DNA from: Closterium sp. Naga37s-1
Taxonomy: Eukaryota; Streptophyta; Zygnematophyceae; Desmidiales; Closteriaceae
Reading direction: 5' to 3'
NCBI GenBank assembly: GCA_947471745.1
Contig: CANJKZ010000010.1
Span: 1,583,501-1,647,500 of the forward strand
Length of the DNA: 64,000 nucleotides
The notes under the pieces were generated by a model, which had not been told where the DNA came from, did no database searches, and saw nothing but the letters and a program-made list of their open reading frames with translations. The position numbers were made by a program, and so were the translations under genes. This document shows, in pieces, positions 58,001-64,000 of the stretch. Position 1 is the stretch's first letter. Each line of letters opens with the position of its first letter.

Positions 58001-60544
58001 AGGTGCTGCTGGCGCTGGTGCTGCCGCTGGGGGTACTGGTGCTGTCCCTGCCGTGTCTGGAGTCGCCGCGCGGCCTCGGCCGTACTTCGTTCCGCTCCTT
58101 CAGCAGGTTCTTGGTCTCCCGCCTTCTACTGGTCCTCCTCCTCCCTTAGAGTGTCCACAGCCTGTCCCGTCACAGTTACAGTTACAGCCGGCCTCCCCAC
58201 TGCCCGCTCCTTCTCCCTACACTGGTCCTACTGGAGGTCTGGCTGAGCGTCGTGAGCCTGCGTCTCGCCCTGCGTCGCCTGTTCGTCCTGCTTGCTCTAG
58301 TGGTCGTGGTTCGCGTCAGCGTCCTCCTCCTGTCCCTGGCACACACCGGATGTCTCTGCGTCCGTCCACTGCTCCTCTGCGTGCCCCTTTGCCTTCTCCT
58401 CCCGAGTCCTCTCTTCCTGCTCTTCCCGACCCGGAGTCGGACTCTCTTCGTGCTGCCAGTCCTACTGTCACGCGTCTCCTTGCTACTATCGTCACTGACC
58501 CTTCCTTTGAGTCCACTGCTGCGTCTGCCCTAGTTGCTGAGCTCGTCGACTTTGCTGCTCGCTGTCGTCTAGACTACGCTGCTAGTCTTGTCGTTGAGTC
58601 TGAGTCTGTCTGTCCTCCGTCCGTCGGGGGTGAGTGTGCCCTTGGCACGGACGTCCTTGAGGACAGGCAGGAGGAGTTCCAGTGTTTGGCTGCTGCTTCA
58701 CCTCATCTCGTGTCCGTACTGCTTACCCCTGAGGGAGACCCGGATGCACTTGACATCCCGACTCCGCGCTCTTACGTGGAGGCGATAGAGGGTCCCTACT
58801 CCTCTCAGTGGCAGGCAGCTATGGACACAGAGATGGCTTCCTGGAAGTCCACAGGCACCTACGTTGACGAGGTTCCCCCGCCTGGGGCGAACATCGTCAG
58901 TGGCATGTGGATTTTCAGGGTGAAGCGACCGCCGGGTTCTCCGCCTGTCTTCAAGGCGCGTTACGTGGCTCGTGGCTTCAGTCAGCGGCAGGGAGTTGAC
59001 TACTTTCAGACCTTCTCTCCCACCCCGAAGATGACCACTCTTCGGGTACTGCTGCACATAGCTGCTCACCGCGACTACGAGCTGCACTCTCTTGACTTCA
59101 GCACAGCTTTCCTGCAGGGCAGCCTGCACGAGGAGATCTGGCTGCGTCGCCCACCTGGCTTCACTGGGTCTTTTCCTCCTGGCACCCAGTGGAGCCTCCG
59201 GCGACCAGTCTACGGTCTCCGCCAGGCACCTCGTGAGTGGCACGACACACTGAGGACTACACTTGTGGCTCTTGGGTTTGCTCCCTCTACTGCCGACCCG
59301 TCGCTGTTTCTGCGCACCGACACTTCTTTGCCGCCGTTCTACATCCTCGTGTACGTCGACGACTTGGTCTTTGCCACAGCTGACACTGCTGGACTCGCCC
59401 ACGTGAAGTCCGAGCTTCAGAAGAGACACACGTGCACAGACCTGGGTGAACTGCGCAGCTACCTTGGCTTGCAGATCACCCGGGACAGAGCACGCCGCAC
59501 CATTACCCTGACTCAGTCACACATGGTGCAGCAGGTCCTTCAGCGCTTCGGCTTCACGTACTCCTCGCCTCAGGCCACTCCTCTGCCTACTTGCCACTCG
59601 CTCTCAGCTCTGCCTTCGGATGAGTCCGTAGAGTCGAGTGGCCCGTACCCAGAGCTTGTTGGCTGCCTCATGTACCTGATGACCTGCACACGACCTGACC
59701 TCGCATACCCTCTTAGCATTCTGGCACGCTATGTTGCTCCTGGGAGACACAGACCGGAGCACATGGCTGCAGCGAAGAGGGTGTTGCGTTACTTGTGCAG
59801 TACGTCGGGCATGGGGCTTGTGCTTGGAGGGCAGAGTCCAGTGGTCCTCACTGGGCACGCAGACGCTTCTTGGGCTGACGACCAGGCTACGCAGCGGTCG
59901 TCACAGGGTTACACCTTCAGCCTTGGTTCCGGCTCTGTTTCGTGGCGGGCTACCCGCTCGTCTTCTGTTCTCGGCTCCAGTTGTGAGGCTGAGATCTACG
60001 CCGGGGCCATGGCTGCACAGGAGCTTCGCTGGCTCACCTACCTGCTGACTGACCTCGGAGAGCCGCCTCGTTCTCCTCCAGTGCTGTACGTAGACAACAA
60101 GGCCATGCTGGCCTTGTGTCGAGAGCAGAGACTGGAGCACAGAACGAAGCACATTGCTCTCCGCTACTTCCTTGCTCGTGAGCTACAGCAGCGTGGTCAG
60201 CTGCGGCTTGCGTACGTGGCCTCTCAGGCCAACACTGCTGATATCTTCACCAAGGCACTTGCGCCTTGTGATCATCAGCGCTTCTGTACTCAGCTGGGTC
60301 TTGTGCCTGCCTTGCCTCACTTGCTCACCCCTTGACCTTGTTTGTACTGTTGCATATATATATATACACCTGCTCTTGCTTGTCTAGCCTTATATATATA
60401 TGTAATCCTGCATGTGAACTGGCCTTGTGGCCTTGAACTTGTGCTCGGAATGTGTGGTGACTTTGTGATCCACCCTGAGCTTGCTTTGCTTTGCTTGACT
60501 AGTCTTGTGACCCCTTGTTCTCCCCCACTTTGCCTATGGGGGTG

Positions 60545-60669
60545 TGTCAGATTTATATGACATAGCTACTGTAGGCTATAGTGGGGTAGCACATATGGGG
60601 TACAGTTTTCTAGGGTTTACATTTGTACCCAACTTTCCCTTAGTCAATTCATTCTCGTTCAGTTTCTCA
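60545..60669 (+). repeat. Copia 3' LTR (125 bp)
   Basis: Preceded by CCTATGGGGGTG (polypurine end) and followed by the TSD CCTAT at 60670-60674. Confidence 0.95.
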
Positions 60670-62231
60670 CCTATACCTGACTCAGCAGTTTCCAACTTCA
60701 CCTGGGGGATAGGAGGATTTTTCCGAGGCTTGAACAACTTCTCATGAGCCTGGAATTTTCCTCTAAGCCTTTGCAGCTGTGTAGGCTTCACCTGTGGGTG
60801 ACGGGGAGTCTTAACAATGTGCTGCGGGGAGAGAATATTAACTCCACAGAACGCACGACCGTTTTCTACGCTTCGTAGTACTTTGCCCAACTTCTCAGGT
60901 ACCTGAATAATGTCTAAAGGCCTTTTCTTGGCCTGTAAATCTCCCCTTAATTTTTCAAAGGCTTGAAAACCACGAGAAGTAACATTCTTCGTTAAAGTAT
61001 CTTTATAGGATAACTTTAACGAATTCTTACTTTCGTGGGTGTTCGGCCGGAGTTTCCTGGTCGGTGCAGAGTCTTTTTTCGCGGAGCCTCCATTTGCCTT
61101 GGCGTTTTCCCCAGTTGCCGGCCAATCGTGACGTTTTATATTCGCGCCAACATTTTCTCCTTTTTTTTGCCCGCTCCAAAGTCGCCATGTCGTCGCCCTT
61201 TTTCTATTTTCGGATCTTTACGCGATCGCCACGTCGATCCGTAGCTACTAACGATTCCCGTTTTTTTACTTCGGGGGTGCTATACTGTTGCCGCCCAGCA
61301 ATGCTGCACGTGCCTTCTTCATTTTGTAGCACGACAAGATTTGATGTCCGGCTGCGCCGCAAAAATCGCATTTTGTCGGCTGCTGCTTCGCCTCGAATCT
61401 GTCGATATCCATCGGTTCGGCGAACGTGGGGAGAGCCGATCGCTCCGTGCCAAATGTACGGTTCGGCCCGCAGCGTCGTGTTTTGGGTTGACCACGCGTC
61501 AACGCGTCGTATCGTTCGGCTGCACGTACGATGTCGCGGTAGCTACTGTAGTTCGCGGCGATGACCTGTCGGCGAATCTTCATTTTCAACCCCTCGGTGT
61601 ACGCTTGGATTTTCTCGCCTTCGGTCAGGTCGGTGATGTGATTAAAATGATTGCTCCATCTGTTGCATGTACAGTGCTACACTTGTGAGAATGTTTGTGT
61701 CGATGAATCTGCTGCCGCGCCATGTATACTGAATTTATCAGCTCAAATCTTTCGATGAGGTCTGCCAGGAAATGCGCCCACGTTTTCTCCCCGCGGGCCA
61801 CGACACTTCAGTAAATCCACTCGAGTGCTGGTCCTCGCAACAGTGTCGCTGCGAGCCGAACCTTTGCTGCTTCGTGTGTCAAGGTTGAACAGCCAATGGC
61901 CTCGAAGTAAATTTTGAGGGTCGCCACGAATCTTTGAACGTCCGATCTTTTCGTGCTTGGATCGAACGCTTCGGGGAGGCTCGGGCGAGCTACTTTGAGG
62001 TTCGGCGAAGGTGGTGCCACTGGTCCGTGAATTGTCGGTGTCGCCGTTGCTGCTGCTGCAGTCACTGCTACGTTCGCTGCTGCATTCATTGATGCTGTGG
62101 CGGCTACCGATTTGTTTGTCGGGAGGGCCTTGATTCGCCGGATCGCCGCATGCGTCTGTTCCACGACGGTGCGAAGGCTGGCGATGTCGTGGGTGGTCGC
62201 GTAATTGTCGCCTTGCCCCTCCATCCCCGAC

Positions 62232-62601
62232 TGTGAGAGTACGACGGCTTATGCTGGCTTTGCTAGCTTGCCTGGACTTTATTATGCTATATCTAGCTTG
62301 GGATTAATTTATCATGCATAGATATGCTTGATTTACTAGGTTAGGTGCATTCCTATATTTTATTATAGTTATAGCACCGAACCAGGTTACGTGTACCGAA
62401 CTCAAGCCTATTCGGTTTCCACCGAATTGCTTTCTACTGAGTTCGGGAAGGTTCTGTTCGGGACGCTTCGCGACCCTCAGAACATTCGCGTAACACCTGG
62501 GTTACCTGCCTTGTGTCGAGCCTATATATAACCTCGTGTTGTACATAGGTGAATCAATCAATTACAATTCTCTTTTCTGAGCTCGATCCTTGATCCTCAC
62601 A
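62232..62601 (+). repeat. Gypsy 5' LTR (370 bp)
   Basis: Full-length LTR in plus orientation, followed two bases later by the tRNA-Met-type primer site. It includes a TATATATAA box at about 62524, as expected for an LTR promoter. Confidence 0.92.
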
Positions 62602-64000
62602 CTTGGTATCAGAGCTTGTTTACACGCGAAGTTTTCGACCGCTAAAACCTAGCTTTTAAAACCGCGGGGGCGATGACGGAAAGCACCGATTTCGGGTACG
62701 TAAACCAGTTCCGCGCTATTTTCTAACGTCCCCTTCGAACCGGTTTTCGAACACTCCTCAGGTCCAGTGGCGAAAAAGTTGGAATTTCGACTGTCGGATC
62801 GATTCGAATCCCAACGGCCCTAAGAATTTCGCCCAAAAAAGTTGGAATTTGGAGAGTCGGATCGAATTTCTTCTCAACGGCCGAGATCGGACGCGAATTC
62901 CGACTAAAGGAGAATTACGCGACCTACAGAATCAGCGCTCGTTATTTCTACAGTCGATTCGACTCACAGTAAGATGACCAGCGCCTAGAATTTAAATATT
63001 TTTGTCGCACATTTTCCTGTAAATCGCCAAATGGTGGAAAATGGTGATAATTCCGTACGAAAATTTACAGAGTTACACACCGGCTTGGACTAGACGCGAG
63101 CGGCACTCCAGCGAATAGAGGAGCTTCTCGCGAACCAGTCGGCAGCCGCCATAGCAGCAGCGAACGCAGCAGCGAATGCAGCAGCGACGGCAGCAGCAGC
63201 AGCGAAGACACCGACACTTCACCCAGCAGCAGCGGCAGTGGCTACAGTGAATCTTGAGGCGGCACGCCCGAGGCAACCGGACACGTTCAATCCAAATGCG
63301 GGAGACACCGACGTCCGTCGATTCATTGCGACCCTCGAAATTAACTTCGAGGCCGTTGGCTGTACGACCCCGACACACGATGCAATGCGGATTCGGCTCG
63401 CAGCGACACTGTTACGAGGCCCGGCACTCGAGTGGATTTACAACAACAATAAGATCCGAGGCGAGGGGTCATGGACGCAGTTTCAGGAAGCTTTAATTCA
63501 ACGTTTCGAACCAATCAACTCCAGCTACATGGCGCGGCAGCAGAGTCATCGGCATAAACAGTTTGGCAGTGTAACACAGTACACGCAGCAGATGGAGAGC
63601 CTCTTCAACCGAATTACCGACCTGACCGAAGGGGAAAAAATCCAAGCGTATACTGAGGGGCTAAAAATGGAAGTCTACCGATGGGTGATTGCCGCGAACT
63701 ACAACAACTACCGCGACATGGTGTGTGCAGCAGAGAGATTCGATGCGCTGATGCGATGTGAACCCGTGACACGACGCCACGTGTCGAACCGATCATTTGG
63801 CACGAAGCGATCGGCACCACCCACGACCGCCGACCCGATGGATATCGATAAGATCGACGCGAAGTAGCGGCCGACAAAATATGAGAAGTGCGAATTTTGC
63901 GGCGCAGCAGGACATCGACTCTTGGCGTGTTGGAAAATGAAGAAGGCACGAGCGGAGCTGCAAGGCAACAACAGTGCAACATCCACGATGGCGAAAAAAG
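62232..64000 (+). mobile_element. Ty3/gypsy element, 5' part, runs off the window
   Basis: The 5' LTR is 62232-62601 (TGTGAGAGTACG to GATCCTCACA), and the primer-binding site TGGTATCAGAGC starts at 62604. A leader runs to about 63090, then gag: Ala-rich start, RQPDTFNPNAGDTDVRRFI, TLLRGPALEWIYNNN, and a CCHC knuckle CEFCGAAGHRLLAC near 63892. Same family as the minus-strand gypsy copies, but its gag is clearly diverged from the one at 61266-62224. Few breaks in the visible part; the rest is outside the window. Confidence 0.93.

Larger units (their letters stand above)
54077..60669 (+). mobile_element. Young Ty1/copia element, nearly whole
   Basis: LTRs of 125 bp at both ends appear identical; TSD CCTAT at 54072-54076 and 60670-60674. 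The primer-binding site TGGTATCGAGCAGG starts at 54202. Parts: a GC-rich leader to 55152; gag ORF 55153-56193 (start MATPSVLAFDAEG, Gly-rich end); and a pol ORF running to 60335 with the pre-integrase HHRLGH motif, integrase (LHMDVWGP, LRLHSDRGGEF, QQNGIAERR), an Ala/Gly/Pro-rich linker with 15-bp repeats (about 57430-57710), reverse transcriptase (LDFSTAFLQG, LVYVDDLVFA) and RNase H (GHADASWADDQATQ, AEIYAGAMAAQELRW). It looks close to whole with perhaps one or two breaks. Very recent insertion by LTR identity. Confidence 0.95.
46245..61012. repeat. Segmental duplication, copy B (with copia insertion)
   Basis: Direct repeat of 37051-45590. Interrupted at 54077-60669 by a copia element, after which the match resumes at 60675 with ACCTGACTCAGC and ends at 61012. 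Beyond that the gypsy sequence continues into gag, unlike copy A. Confidence 0.95.
50554..62224 (-). mobile_element. Ty3/gypsy chromovirus, copy B (longer, hosts a copia)
   Basis: Element order right to left: gag (62224 to about 61266, start MEGQGDNYATTHD, CCHC knuckle CDFCGAAGHQILSC), spacer (61012-60675 and up to 54076), protease (54028-53600), reverse transcriptase (53330-52638), RNase H (52447-52136), integrase (52040-51708), chromodomain (51343-50936) and 3' LTR (50554-50924). Broken, with several breaks. The copia element at 54077-60669 sits inside it. Its 5' LTR and leader are not in the window: a plus-strand LTR begins 8 bases beyond the gag start. Confidence 0.93.

Noticed and set aside
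57430-58149. Leu/Val/Gly-rich 239-codon frame
   Set aside because: Shadow frame of the repetitive linker inside the copia pol region.

Overview
The window looks like nuclear DNA of a streptophyte (charophyte-type) green alga, possibly a Closterium-like desmid. This is inference. It rests on spliced genes with GT-AG introns, an organellar ERA-type GTPase, chromodomain Ty3/gypsy elements, and a Ty1/copia family whose integrase/RT/RNase H wording I associate with charophyte genomes. No bacterial operon, CRISPR array, rRNA or genuine tRNA gene is seen. Most of the window is transposable elements, their relics and tandem repeats. Only three or four loci look like host genes.

Layout. 1-2547: a 16-bp minisatellite, then coiled-coil and LRR exons of a probably broken LRR gene. 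2553-4599: a young non-autonomous LTR element (228-bp LTRs, TSD TGATG) with a TA-flanked MITE nested in it. 4887-8235: a reverse-transcriptase ORF (minus strand) joined through a (CT)n tract to a duplicated 5' end of the ERA gene. 8349-9640: hAT relic, very GC-rich minisatellite and a small inverted ERA fragment. 9840-12923: an ERA GTPase gene (minus strand) whose five exons keep phase and carry G1-G5, but no KH-domain exon is visible. 13400-19250: palindromic repeats, an old copia relic and a truncated copia copy.

19251-25461: a Plavaka-like DNA transposase gene (minus strand) whose introns hold minisatellite arrays with 22-bp and 16-bp monomers. A second Plavaka fragment (27310-27656) abuts a 2.5-kb array of 181-bp satellite with a three-unit higher-order repeat. 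31414-36279: an unrecognised spliced gene with about 11-12 copies of a 34-residue repeat and, downstream, a 133-bp array in which each unit carries a 3' splice site.

37051-61012: a direct segmental duplication (copy A 37051-45590, copy B 46245-61012), about 1% diverged where I counted. Each copy holds an unknown acidic-protein gene with a GAA tract, cut by a minus-strand Ty3/gypsy chromovirus. The order of events can be read: gypsy entered the gene; the segment duplicated; then a 345-bp miniature LTR element entered copy A (TSD GTGAG, empty site in B) and a near-whole Ty1/copia element with identical 125-bp LTRs entered copy B (TSD CCTAT, uninterrupted site in A). A plus-strand gypsy fragment sits at the A/B junction. 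Another plus-strand gypsy element begins at 62232 and runs off the window.

The most unusual item is the 345-bp element at 39148-39492. It is little more than two LTRs, a primer-binding site and a purine tract, and the LTR/primer-site junction also carries A-box-like and exact B-box tRNA promoter motifs.
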